5,988 nucleotides of DNA from the NCBI GenBank assembly GCA_022712475.1, contig JALAGK010000462.1, positions 1 through 5,988 of the forward strand, in the 5' to 3' direction. Source of the stretch: Enterobacteriaceae bacterium (GTDB lineage Bacteria > Pseudomonadota > Gammaproteobacteria > Enterobacterales > Enterobacteriaceae). A program made the position numbers and the translations under genes. The notes beneath the pieces are model-generated. The model had not been told where the DNA came from and ran no database searches. It worked only from the letters and a program-made list of their open reading frames with translations. Numbering within the stretch: position 1 is the first letter of the stretch; each line of letters starts with the position of its first letter. Below are positions 1-5,720 of this stretch, in pieces.

Positions 1-10
1 GACCTATACT
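1..10 (+). promoter_or_regulatory. fadL promoter -10 and 3' half of an upstream FadR operator (cut by window edge)
   Basis: TATACT at 5-10 is a good sigma-70 -10 hexamer, and the -35 element would lie outside the window. GACC at 1-4 looks like the right half of a FadR operator (core TGGTCNGACCA), whose left half is off the edge. In E. coli, fadL has two FadR sites around its transcription start, the first overlapping the promoter and the second just past +1. The geometry here fits that and places the start near base 16-18. FadR would repress fadL until long-chain acyl-CoA releases it. The start position is inferred. Confidence 0.6.
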
Positions 11-15
11 CTCTC

Positions 16-32
16 AACTGGTCTGATTTCCA
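16..32 (+). promoter_or_regulatory. Second FadR operator of fadL
   Basis: The 17-base stretch AACTGGTCTGATTTCCA has a perfect left half-site (TGGTC at 19-23) and a degenerate right half (GATTT at 25-29) when compared with the FadR core TGGTCNGACCA. It lies 5 bases past the likely -10 hexamer, so it would cover the transcription start. The E. coli fadL promoter has a matching downstream site. The identification rests on motif and position. Confidence 0.65.
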
Positions 33-64
33 GGAGAGACGAGAGACCCTACACTTCGCGCTCT

Positions 65-81
65 TGTTACTACATGTAACA
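65..81 (+). repeat. Inverted repeat in the fadL leader
   Basis: TGTTAC (65-70) and GTAACA (76-81) are perfect inverted copies separated by TACAT. The element lies in the 5' untranslated region, about 50 bases past the likely start of transcription and 35 bases before the fadL ATG. It could be a binding site for a dimeric regulator or a short RNA hairpin. The 17-base span is shorter than a CRP site, and the half-sites match no regulator I can name with confidence. Confidence 0.5.
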
Positions 82-103
82 TTTTTCGAATAAAGATAAT
101 CGA

Positions 104-108
104 TGAGG
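104..108 (+). promoter_or_regulatory. fadL ribosome binding site
   Basis: TGAGG lies 8 bases before the ATG at 117. An in-frame TTG at 111 would be only 2 bases downstream, too close for initiation. This decides the start in favour of the ATG and of the protein beginning MSQKT. Confidence 0.7.
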
Positions 109-116
109 TTTTGGTC

Positions 117-1430
117 ATGAGCCAGAAAACCCTGTTTGCAAAATCAGCTCTCGCTGTTGCAGTGGCATTAGTATCCGCACAGGCCTGGTCAGCAGGCTTT
201 CAATTAAACGAATATTCTTCTTCGGGACTGGGTCGTGCCTATTCCGGGGAAGGTGCTATAGCAGACAACGCAGGCTCTGCGAGCCGTAACCCGGCGACTA
301 TCATGATGTTTGACCGCCCCTCTCTCTCAGTGGGTGCCATCTTCGTTGATCCGGATGTTGATATTTCAGGCCGCTCCCCAACAGGCAACAGCCTGAATGC
401 AAAAAACATCGCCCCTACTGCCTGGGTACCTAATATTCACTTTGTTGCGCCAATTAACGATAAGTTTGGTTGGGGGGCATCCGTCACCTCTAACTATGGC
501 CTGGCGACAGAGTTTAACGATAGCTACGCAGCAGGCTCAATGGCCGGTAAAACCGACCTTGAAACTATGAACCTGAACCTGAGTGGGGCTTATCGTCTAA
601 ACGATAGCTGGAGTTTTGGCGTCGGTTTTGACGCCGTTTATGCGCGCGCCAAAATTGAGCGCTATGCGGGCGACTTGGGTCAGATTGTTGCAGCACAGTA
701 TCCGCAATATGCAGGCCTGGTCGGCGGCATTCCAGCTAACACCCAGATTGCCCGCCTGAAGGGCAATGAGTGGGGCTTTGGCTGGAACGCCGGTATCCTG
801 TATGAGCTGGATAAAAACAACCGTTATGCTTTAACCTACCGCTCAGAAGTGAAAGTTGATTTTGACGGCGCGTACAGCAGCCAACTGCCGTCTGCCTACA
901 ACCAGATTCTGGGCAACTTTGGCCTGCCTTCAGGAACAGACGGACGCACCGTGGGTGGCTCTCTGACGCTGAACCTGCCGGAAATGTGGGAAGTATCAGG
1001 TTATAACCGCGTGGCGCCGAAATGGGCCGTGCACTATAGCCTGAGCTACACCAGCTGGAGCCAGTTCCAGGAACTGAAAGCGAAGAACAGCGGTGGCGAA
1101 CAGCTGTTCTATAAAGACGAAAACTTTAAAGACGCCATGCGCATCGCGCTGGGTACGACTTATTATATGGACGACAACTGGACGTTCCGCGGCGGTATCG
1201 CCTTTGACGATAGTCCGGTACCTGCTACCACGCGCTCCATCTCTATACCGGACCAGGACCGCCTGTGGCTTAGCCTCGGTAGTACCTACGCATTCAACCA
1301 GGATGCTTCTGTAGACGTGGGCGTGTCATATATGCACGGCCAGAGCGTCACCATCAATGAAGATCCCTACACTTTTAAGTCTAAAGGTCGGGCGTGGCTG
1401 TACGGCGCTAACTTCAACTACGCGTTCTGA
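117..1430 (+). CDS. fadL: Long-chain fatty acid outer-membrane transporter FadL
   Basis: This is a 14-stranded outer-membrane beta-barrel that takes up long-chain fatty acids, which FadD then activates for beta-oxidation; in E. coli it is also the phage T2 receptor. The protein is 437 residues. The signal peptide runs from 1 to about 25 (basic start, [14 protein letters not shown]), giving a mature protein beginning [10 protein letters not shown]. The family's NPA motif of the N-terminal hatch is at 58-60, which is 33-35 of the mature protein, as in E. coli. The chain ends NFNYAF, with the terminal Phe expected of a BAM substrate. It resembles E. coli FadL throughout but is about nine residues shorter. 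The difference falls mainly around 195-215 and 255-280, likely surface loops. FadR sites precede it, a strong terminator follows, and it appears monocistronic. Confidence 0.97.
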   Translation: MSQKTLFAKSALAVAVALVSAQAWSAGFQLNEYSSSGLGRAYSGEGAIADNAGSASRNPATIMMFDRPSLSVGAIFVDPDVDISGRSPTGNSLNAKNIAPTAWVPNIHFVAPINDKFGWGASVTSNYGLATEFNDSYAAGSMAGKTDLETMNLNLSGAYRLNDSWSFGVGFDAVYARAKIERYAGDLGQIVAAQYPQYAGLVGGIPANTQIARLKGNEWGFGWNAGILYELDKNNRYALTYRSEVKVDFDGAYSSQLPSAYNQILGNFGLPSGTDGRTVGGSLTLNLPEMWEVSGYNRVAPKWAVHYSLSYTSWSQFQELKAKNSGGEQLFYKDENFKDAMRIALGTTYYMDDNWTFRGGIAFDDSPVPATTRSISIPDQDRLWLSLGSTYAFNQDASVDVGVSYMHGQSVTINEDPYTFKSKGRAWLYGANFNYAF

Positions 1431-1483
1431 TTTAGGCGACGTTCTCATCAAGCGAACCAGCAGGTTAGCGTAATTAAGTTTTT

Positions 1484-1524
1484 AAACAGGGCCACAGCAG
1501 ATAACGTTGCGGCCCTGTTTTTTT
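1484..1524 (+). terminator. Rho-independent terminator of fadL
   Basis: AAACAGGGCC (1484-1493) pairs perfectly with GGCCCTGTTT (1511-1520) around a 17-base loop, and the T run continues to 1524. It begins 53 bases after the fadL stop. It separates fadL from the gene at 1761, which therefore needs its own promoter. Confidence 0.9.
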
Positions 1525-1570
1525 GTGCGAGATGTATGCCGCAATGGTATTGCCGGACAACATAAAAACT

Positions 1571-1598
1571 CGGTAATCAATGAAAAATCAGATTACCG
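1571..1598. repeat. Inverted repeat / hairpin in the AT-rich gap after fadL
   Basis: CGGTAATC (1571-1578) and GATTACCG (1591-1598) are perfect inverted copies. Inside them TGA (1581-1583) and TCA (1588-1590) also pair around AAAA, so the whole element can fold as an 11-bp stem with a two-base AA bulge. Read on the minus strand it is followed after two bases by TTTTT, which looks like a weak leftward terminator, although no leftward gene ends there. It could equally be a protein-binding site. Confidence 0.5.
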
Positions 1599-1698
1599 TA
1601 GAATTCCCTGATAACTCAGATAACTTTCTGTTAATTATCTTTCTACAGCATTCACGGTATTTCTTATTTTTACGGTTGCCTGTCTTTCCTTATGCTTG

Positions 1699-1707
1699 TG
1701 TTATATT
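1699..1707 (+). promoter_or_regulatory. Extended -10 promoter for the orphan membrane gene
   Basis: TGTTATATT is a TGn extended -10 motif with hexamer TATATT (1702-1707). A -35-like TTGCCT lies at 1676-1681 with a long 20-base spacer, but extended -10 promoters often do without a good -35. Transcription would start near 1713-1715, leaving a leader of about 47 bases. The fadL terminator upstream makes a promoter in this gap necessary. The assignment is by motif only. Confidence 0.5.
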
Positions 1708-1715
1708 GTTTTTCA

Positions 1716-1731
1716 TCCAGGCAGTCCTGGA
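1716..1731 (+). repeat. Palindrome at the start of the orphan gene's leader
   Basis: TCCAGG (1716-1721) and CCTGGA (1726-1731) are perfect inverted copies around CAGT. The element lies 8 bases past the proposed -10, so it would cover the first transcribed bases, a typical place for an operator or a 5'-end RNA hairpin. Each arm also contains a Dcm methylation site (CCAGG, CCTGG). Confidence 0.4.
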
Positions 1732-1749
1732 AATAATCACGCATACGTT

Positions 1750-1755
1750 AAGGAG
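1750..1755 (+). promoter_or_regulatory. Ribosome binding site of the orphan membrane gene
   Basis: AAGGAG lies 5 bases before the ATG at 1761. An in-frame GTG at 1755 overlaps this Shine-Dalgarno sequence and so cannot be served by it. The ATG is therefore the likely start. Confidence 0.7.
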
Positions 1756-1760
1756 TGACG

Positions 1761-2510
1761 ATGAAGTATTTTGGCGTCTGGTTGTGGGCAAGTTTGGTTG
1801 TTGACGTTTTTGTTTGTATTACCTTATGGTTAATTTTAGGCTCACAGCCTCAAGAATGGGATACCGTCATTCTGGATTTCCTGCCTTATCTCTTGATTAC
1901 TGGCCTGTTGATGCAGATAGCATCATTATTTTTACTTAAGAGTAGAGCCGGGACCATTCTGGCATGCGTCGGGTCTTTATGCCTGTTGCCACTGGGTCTT
2001 TTCTTTTTCCTCGCTTACCAGTTTTCACGTCATCGCTGTATATACTCCGACTTTGTAGAGGTTAAACAGCCCCCGGAGAAACCGGGAAATGCTATCTATT
2101 ACAAAAGCCATACTACAGCATTATTTATAATTCAAATTCTGTTGGGCACAGTGGTTATTTTTATGGGGTTATCCATCGGTGGTATTTTGATCGTAGCCGG
2201 CATAGTGGGTTTAATTAATAATCAGCGGTTTAGAGCCTATCCTTTCCTGGCCGAAAATAATGGGGACATTATCTTTACGCCTACGATGGCATCACCTACT
2301 TTTATTTTTCCGCAAGGTTCAATCAGATTAACTGAATTAACAAAGCGCAAAGCAGTGTTTTTAGTAACATTACCTGACGCCGGAGAGAAAAAAATTTCTC
2401 TCGTACGGCGCTCGCTTGACGAGGATAATTTGTCAGAACACCTGGCACATTATTTCCCTGACAGCCCTGGGTTACAGCCCGTTAGTGCGGCAGGCGTAAA
2501 CGCACAGTAA
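1761..2510 (+). CDS. Unrecognised multi-spanning inner-membrane protein
   Basis: I do not recognise this 249-residue protein. Hydrophobic segments at about 4-26, 38-59, 65-87, 118-135 and 137-153 suggest four or five membrane spans. A soluble loop (about 88-117) contains Cys93, a Pro/Lys patch (QPPEKPG) and YYK. After residue 155 comes a soluble tail that reads as short beta-strands (GDIIF, TFIFPQGSIRL, AVFLVTLP, KKISLV), then a helix (DEDNLSEHLAHYF). A membrane hairpin followed by a small beta domain and a closing helix recalls bacterial PH-like domain proteins, but this is inference from pattern only. The DNA is more AT-rich than its neighbours (2101-2160 has 19 G+C in 60). E. coli K-12 carries yfdF at this point, and its product as I recall it is unrelated. 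This suggests a variable insertion site. It has its own likely promoter and a good Shine-Dalgarno sequence, so it is probably expressed. Confidence 0.85.
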   Translation: MKYFGVWLWASLVVDVFVCITLWLILGSQPQEWDTVILDFLPYLLITGLLMQIASLFLLKSRAGTILACVGSLCLLPLGLFFFLAYQFSRHRCIYSDFVEVKQPPEKPGNAIYYKSHTTALFIIQILLGTVVIFMGLSIGGILIVAGIVGLINNQRFRAYPFLAENNGDIIFTPTMASPTFIFPQGSIRLTELTKRKAVFLVTLPDAGEKKISLVRRSLDEDNLSEHLAHYFPDSPGLQPVSAAGVNAQ

Positions 2511-2591
2511 CGGCTCTTGTGCGTTAGAGACTGGCTGACAGTAATGAGTCCTGGAACAGATTGACACTTTTCCGGGCCGGTCATAGACAAC

Positions 2592-2616
2592 AAAAAAGGC
2601 GGGATTGCTCCCGCCT
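2592..2616 (-). terminator. Rho-independent terminator of mlaA
   Basis: On the minus strand AGGCGGGA and TCCCGCCT form an 8-bp GC-rich stem (arms at 2597-2604 and 2609-2616) with a 4-base loop, followed by T6 (complement of 2592-2597). It starts 18 bases past the mlaA stop. On the plus strand the hairpin is followed only by GTGTCTTTT, so it may also weakly stop the convergent gene ending at 2510, which has no other visible terminator. Confidence 0.9.
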
Positions 2617-2634
2617 GTGTCTTTTACCCGCCGC

Positions 2635-3393
2635 TTACTCGGCATCAATATCTTTAAGGTCGCCCTCAATCGCCTGCGCGTTCGGGTTCTCCGTCGGCTT
2701 AAGCTCGCCACCATTAGCGATAAAGTCGTGACGCTGGAAGTAGGCTTCGCGCACCAGAATATACGGGTCAGAGGACTGACGCAGCAGGCCGTCGGAATCC
2801 AGTAATTGAGCACGGGTTTCAATCCCTTCGAGCGTCCACTTACCAATGCTCATCGGCCAGGTTAACCAGGAAAGTACCGGGTAGAGCGTGTCAACCGCAT
2901 CACCGCCGTCTTCACGCAGCGTAAAACTGCCGTAAAAGGGTAGTTGCACGTAAGGGCCGTAACCCACGCCATAATAGCCAAGCGTGCTGCCGAAGCGGTG
3001 TGGCTGAACGCGCTGCAGTTTCGGGTTGGCGGCACCTGCTACATCCATAAGGCCACCAAGCCCGAGCACCGTATTCAGGAAGAAACGAGTGAAATGAATA
3101 GCACCTTCATAAGGCTTGCCCTGCAGGAAGTAGTTGACCATGATGGCCGGCTCTTCGAGGTTACTGGTGAAGTTACTCAGGCCATTACGTGCAGGCTGCG
3201 GCACGTAGTCACGCCAGGCCACTGCGACCGGGCGCACGATGTACGGGTCCAACACGTTAAAGTTGAAGTTGTACATCGTGCGGTTCCAACCTTCAAGCGG
3301 GTCAGAGCGCCCTTGTGCTTGTTCGCTTCCAGAGCTGGCGCACCCCACAAGTAGCGTGGTTGCCAGCGCCAGACCGGTCATGCGAAATGTCAT
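2635..3393 (-). CDS. mlaA: Outer-membrane phospholipid-removal lipoprotein MlaA (VacJ)
   Basis: MlaA is a ring-shaped lipoprotein that sits with OmpC/OmpF in the outer membrane. It lets phospholipids misplaced in the outer leaflet pass to the periplasmic carrier MlaC and back to the MlaFEDB complex, preserving lipid asymmetry. The product is 252 residues. The lipoprotein signal peptide ends in LLVGC, with Cys18 as the lipidated residue. The next residue is Ala rather than Asp, consistent with outer-membrane sorting by Lol. The conserved RSDPLEGWNRTMYNFNFN stretch (29-46) is present, including the NFNF segment where the dominant E. coli mlaA* deletion lies. Close identity to the E. coli protein (251 residues) continues to the tail DLKDIDAE. 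The start is fixed by a Shine-Dalgarno sequence 7 bases upstream. Met5 is a less likely alternative. It lies 106 bases after ccmI on the same strand and has its own terminator. Confidence 0.97.
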   Translation of the reverse strand: MTFRMTGLALATTLLVGCASSGSEQAQGRSDPLEGWNRTMYNFNFNVLDPYIVRPVAVAWRDYVPQPARNGLSNFTSNLEEPAIMVNYFLQGKPYEGAIHFTRFFLNTVLGLGGLMDVAGAANPKLQRVQPHRFGSTLGYYGVGYGPYVQLPFYGSFTLREDGGDAVDTLYPVLSWLTWPMSIGKWTLEGIETRAQLLDSDGLLRQSSDPYILVREAYFQRHDFIANGGELKPTENPNAQAIEGDLKDIDAE

Positions 3394-3400
3394 GGTATGT

Positions 3401-3407
3401 CTCCCTC
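3401..3407 (-). promoter_or_regulatory. mlaA ribosome binding site
   Basis: GAGGGAG on the minus strand lies 7 bases before the ATG at 3393. It favours that start over the in-frame ATG at Met5, which would be 19 bases away. Confidence 0.7.
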
Positions 3408-3433
3408 AAGGAATCCCTTTTCTCGCCGGAACG

Positions 3434-3458
3434 ACAGCACGCCTGCCGGGCGTACTGC
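3434..3458 (-). other. RNA hairpin candidate between ccmI and mlaA
   Basis: On the minus strand GCAGTACGCC and GGCGTGCTGT form a 10-bp stem around CGGCA. Eight pairs are canonical and two are G-U. The two wobble positions pair only in the leftward transcript and mismatch in the opposite strand, so if functional this is leftward RNA. No U tract follows, so it is not a standard intrinsic terminator. It could protect the end of the ccm message, attenuate reading into mlaA, or be chance. I see no convincing separate mlaA promoter in this gap of about 106 bases. CATAAT (minus, 3484-3489) could be a -10 but lacks a recognisable -35. Confidence 0.35.
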
Positions 3459-3499
3459 TGCATAGCGGTTGCGGGTGAATATTATTATGGCTGGCGCAT

Positions 3500-4702
3500 T
3501 CAGGGTTGCTGGTGCGACACCTCTATCTGCACCGGCTGGGGGCTTACAAGCGGTATCAACTTACTCTCGCCAAGCCAGTCGCCAGACTGCGGCAGCGGGT
3601 TGCCATCCTGAGAAATATGCACCTTCACCACGCCCTGTTGCAGCGACGACAGCAGTCTGTCCGGCATCATGGCGTTGGTATCATCTAACGACAGTGACAG
3701 CGGGAAATGACCCAGCGGCACTTTTTTTACCGCCACGGGCACATTTGATACGCCATCCGTCACCGAAACGAAAACTATCCCCTTCACAGGCAAGGCTTTT
3801 TCAGCGTCCGGCGTGAGGCTGATTGTAACAGCCTGTTTCACGTTGTCCATGCCAGCTTCCACTTTCGCCTGTGCAATACTGCGTTCAATAATCGTGCGAC
3901 GTTGATCCTCTGCAGGCAGCAAACGCAGCATAATTTGCCAGGCGCCTATTGCCTCCTGCCAGCGCTGCTGTTCGAATGCACTGAACGCCAACAGGCTGAG
4001 CGCACGAATATTGGTATGGTCAGTTCGCAGCGTTTCACGCAGCATTTCACCACCAAGCTGGTTATCCTGCGGGTCAGAAGAACGCGTTAATACTTCAGCA
4101 TAGTCCAGCTTCGCTTCAGCGTTATTCGGCGCCAGCTTCCACGCCTGCTCAAACGCCTGCGTGGCAGTTGTGGCATTACCCAACACCATACCAATACGAC
4201 CCAGCATCTGCCATGCCTGCACATTACCCGGATCTTCCTGCAAACGGGTACGCAACCCCAGTCCAAGGCGCGTCAGCTCTTCAGTGGTGAGCGGCTTCGC
4301 ATCCTGGTCCATGACGCGCTGCATTAGCTGTGGCGTTTGCTCAACCACCTGGCGCCATTCAATCACCCTTTGCACATTTGACGTTTTCAGATAAACGCCA
4401 ACGCTTACCGCGACTAACAGCAGCACTGCGGGCACCAATACAATACGGTTGAGGGGTTTGGCCTGGTCAGCAGGTGCATCGGGGATATCGTAGAGCAGCG
4501 TCTGTTGCAGCTCCGCCACCATTTTTTCACGTTCTTCTTCACTGACGTGGCTACTATCCTGCTCAAGCTCCGCAAGTCTGTCCTGATAAAACTCACGGTT
4601 AAGCGCATCTCGGCTGGCGACCTGCCCCTTTCCCCAGGGGATGAACAGCAGCGCCGACACAGCCAGCAGCAATACGACGATAGTAATAATCAGCGGCGTC
4701 AT
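3500..4702 (-). CDS. ccmI: Cytochrome c biogenesis protein CcmI, full two-part form
   Basis: CcmI is the inner-membrane chaperone that captures apocytochrome c in the periplasm and brings it to CcmH/CcmF for haem ligation. The 400-residue product has one membrane span at about 3-22, a charged cytoplasmic loop with predicted coiled coil (28-70), and a second span at about 86-105. A periplasmic TPR region follows (about 120-285, with helices such as WQMLGRIGMVLGNATTATQAFEQAWKLAPNN), and then a C-terminal beta-rich domain (about 291-396) of the kind found at the end of full-length CcmI/CycH proteins. E. coli lacks a separate CcmI. There the TPR part is fused to CcmH, and the first span and the C-terminal domain are missing. 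The start overlaps the ccmH stop as ATGA, with AAGGA 7 bases upstream. Confidence 0.93.
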   Translation of the reverse strand: MTPLIITIVVLLLAVSALLFIPWGKGQVASRDALNREFYQDRLAELEQDSSHVSEEEREKMVAELQQTLLYDIPDAPADQAKPLNRIVLVPAVLLLVAVSVGVYLKTSNVQRVIEWRQVVEQTPQLMQRVMDQDAKPLTTEELTRLGLGLRTRLQEDPGNVQAWQMLGRIGMVLGNATTATQAFEQAWKLAPNNAEAKLDYAEVLTRSSDPQDNQLGGEMLRETLRTDHTNIRALSLLAFSAFEQQRWQEAIGAWQIMLRLLPAEDQRRTIIERSIAQAKVEAGMDNVKQAVTISLTPDAEKALPVKGIVFVSVTDGVSNVPVAVKKVPLGHFPLSLSLDDTNAMMPDRLLSSLQQGVVKVHISQDGNPLPQSGDWLGESKLIPLVSPQPVQIEVSHQQP

Positions 4703-5166
4703 GGCGCATTCCTTTTTTCAGCCAACAGTGCCTTAAGGCGCTGTTGCTCTTGCTCATTGAGTTCAGTATTGGCTTGCCTGTCGCGCTTACGGGCACGCTT
4801 AACAATCACCAGTACGCCACCAATAACAAACAGCGCAGGCAACAGCCACAACACCAGGGTAGACGGCGTCAGCGGCGGCTCATAGGTCACAAAATGGCCG
4901 TAGCGCGCCACCATGTAATCAATTATTTGCTGCTTACTCTGCCCCTGTTGCTGTAGCTCATACACCTTCTGGCGCATGTCGGAGGCAATCATGGCATTGG
5001 AATCAGCAATGCTATTGTTCTGGCATTTCGGGCAGCGTAACTGTTCAGTCAGCTGGCGAAACTGTTGCTCCTGCGCTTCGTCTTTAAACTGATAGGTATC
5101 AATGGCTGCCAGCGCGCCAAAAGAAATGCACAACGCAAACAACCCAGTTAACCAGCGCGCCATCAT
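4699..5166 (-). CDS. ccmH: Cytochrome c biogenesis thiol reductase CcmH (unfused)
   Basis: CcmH is a membrane-anchored periplasmic thiol oxidoreductase that, with CcmG, reduces the CXXCH cysteines of apocytochrome c before haem attachment. The product is 155 residues. The signal peptide is about 1-20 (cleavage near ALA/AID). The conserved LRCPKCQNNSIADSN motif carries the redox pair Cys45 and Cys48. A three-helix core follows to about 95, then a membrane anchor at about 104-122 and a short charged cytoplasmic tail. This matches the N-terminal third of the fused E. coli CcmH (350 residues). The rest of that protein corresponds to the neighbouring ccmI here. ATGA overlaps at both ends tie it to ccmG and ccmI. 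Confidence 0.95.
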   Translation of the reverse strand: MMARWLTGLFALCISFGALAAIDTYQFKDEAQEQQFRQLTEQLRCPKCQNNSIADSNAMIASDMRQKVYELQQQGQSKQQIIDYMVARYGHFVTYEPPLTPSTLVLWLLPALFVIGGVLVIVKRARKRDRQANTELNEQEQQRLKALLAEKRNAP

Positions 5167-5720
5167 GCTCCGGCCTCCTGGCTGTATTTATCCCACAGCG
5201 GTTTAAGCTCCTGCTGCCAGACGCGGTCGTTCAGATCGCCCGCGTGGCGGTAACGGATAATGCCTTTACCGTCGATAAGAAAGGTCTCCGGCGCACCGTA
5301 GACCCCCAAATCCAGCCCCAACATACCGTCACCGTCAAACAGGCTCATGGCATAAGGATTACCCAGCTCGTTAAGCCAACGGACAGCTTTGGCGCGATCG
5401 TCTTTATAGTTCATTCCCACCACGCGCACGCCCTGCGCTGACAGGCTGTTGAGAAACGCGTGCTCGGCGCGACAGGTCGGACACCAGGTCGCCCAAACAT
5501 TCAGCAACAGTGGTTTGCCATCAGTGAGTGCTGCCTGGTCATAAATTTTGCCCGGGATATCCAACGATTCCAGGCGGAAAACCGGTACCGGTTTGCCAAT
5601 CAGTGCCGACTCCAGCCGGGTCGGGGCATCGCCGTCGGCGTTACGCACCAGTTGCCACATCAACAGCGCGGCCAGCACCAGGAACAGCGCCAGCGGGATA
5701 TAAAGCACATTACGCTTCAT
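5163..5720 (-). CDS. dsbE: Periplasmic thiol:disulfide oxidoreductase DsbE/CcmG
   Basis: DsbE (CcmG) is a membrane-anchored thioredoxin-like protein. It receives electrons from DsbD and reduces CcmH or apocytochrome c in the cytochrome c maturation pathway. The product is 185 residues, the same as E. coli. An uncleaved N-terminal anchor spans about 5-24. The thioredoxin fold carries the active site WCPTC (Cys80, Cys83), the family's acidic/GMNYKDD region (102-108) and the cis-proline loop GAPET (Pro144). The start codon shares one base with the ccmF stop (TAATG). AGGGGG lies 4 bases before it, inside the end of ccmF. Its stop overlaps the ccmH start. Also called ccmG. Confidence 0.97.
   Translation of the reverse strand: MKRNVLYIPLALFLVLAALLMWQLVRNADGDAPTRLESALIGKPVPVFRLESLDIPGKIYDQAALTDGKPLLLNVWATWCPTCRAEHAFLNSLSAQGVRVVGMNYKDDRAKAVRWLNELGNPYAMSLFDGDGMLGLDLGVYGAPETFLIDGKGIIRYRHAGDLNDRVWQQELKPLWDKYSQEAGA
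5174..5179 (-). promoter_or_regulatory. ccmH ribosome binding site
   Basis: A perfect AGGAGG on the minus strand lies 7 bases before the ATG at 5166 and 10 before a second ATG at 5163. The spacing, together with the ATGA overlap with ccmG, favours the first Met. The site is inside the 3' end of ccmG. Confidence 0.7.

Noticed and set aside
1536..1559. REP/BIME-like stretch after the fadL terminator (GCCGCAATGGTATTGCCGGA)
   Set aside because: It has only a 5-bp GCAAT/ATTGC hairpin and does not match the REP consensus. No second copy is in the window.
1580..1804. 74-codon rightward ORF in the gap after fadL
   Set aside because: It has no Shine-Dalgarno sequence, starts inside the 1571-1598 hairpin, runs across the proposed promoter and ends inside the well-supported gene at 1761. 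It looks like an AT-rich chance ORF.
2561..2589. Perfect TTGACA with a 17-base spacer, pointing rightward into the mlaA 3' end
   Set aside because: The -10 would be TAGACA, matching only three of six positions, and any transcript would meet the hairpin at 2597 at once. A real promoter is unlikely.
2472..2846. 124-codon minus-strand ORF overlapping the mlaA 3' end and the orphan gene
   Set aside because: It is an out-of-frame shadow of mlaA that crosses the mlaA terminator.
2944..3354. 136-codon plus-strand ORF opposite mlaA
   Set aside because: It lies wholly antisense to the conserved mlaA, has no ribosome binding site and shows no recognisable protein features.
4505..4885. 126-codon plus-strand ORF opposite ccmI and ccmH
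   Set aside because: It is antisense to two conserved genes, and its low-complexity Ser/Arg/Gln composition is typical of a shadow frame.
5122..5136. Possible lipobox in CcmH around Cys13
   Set aside because: The residue before the Cys is Leu, not Gly/Ala/Ser. A normal cleavage site (ALA/AID) follows, so this is an ordinary signal peptide.
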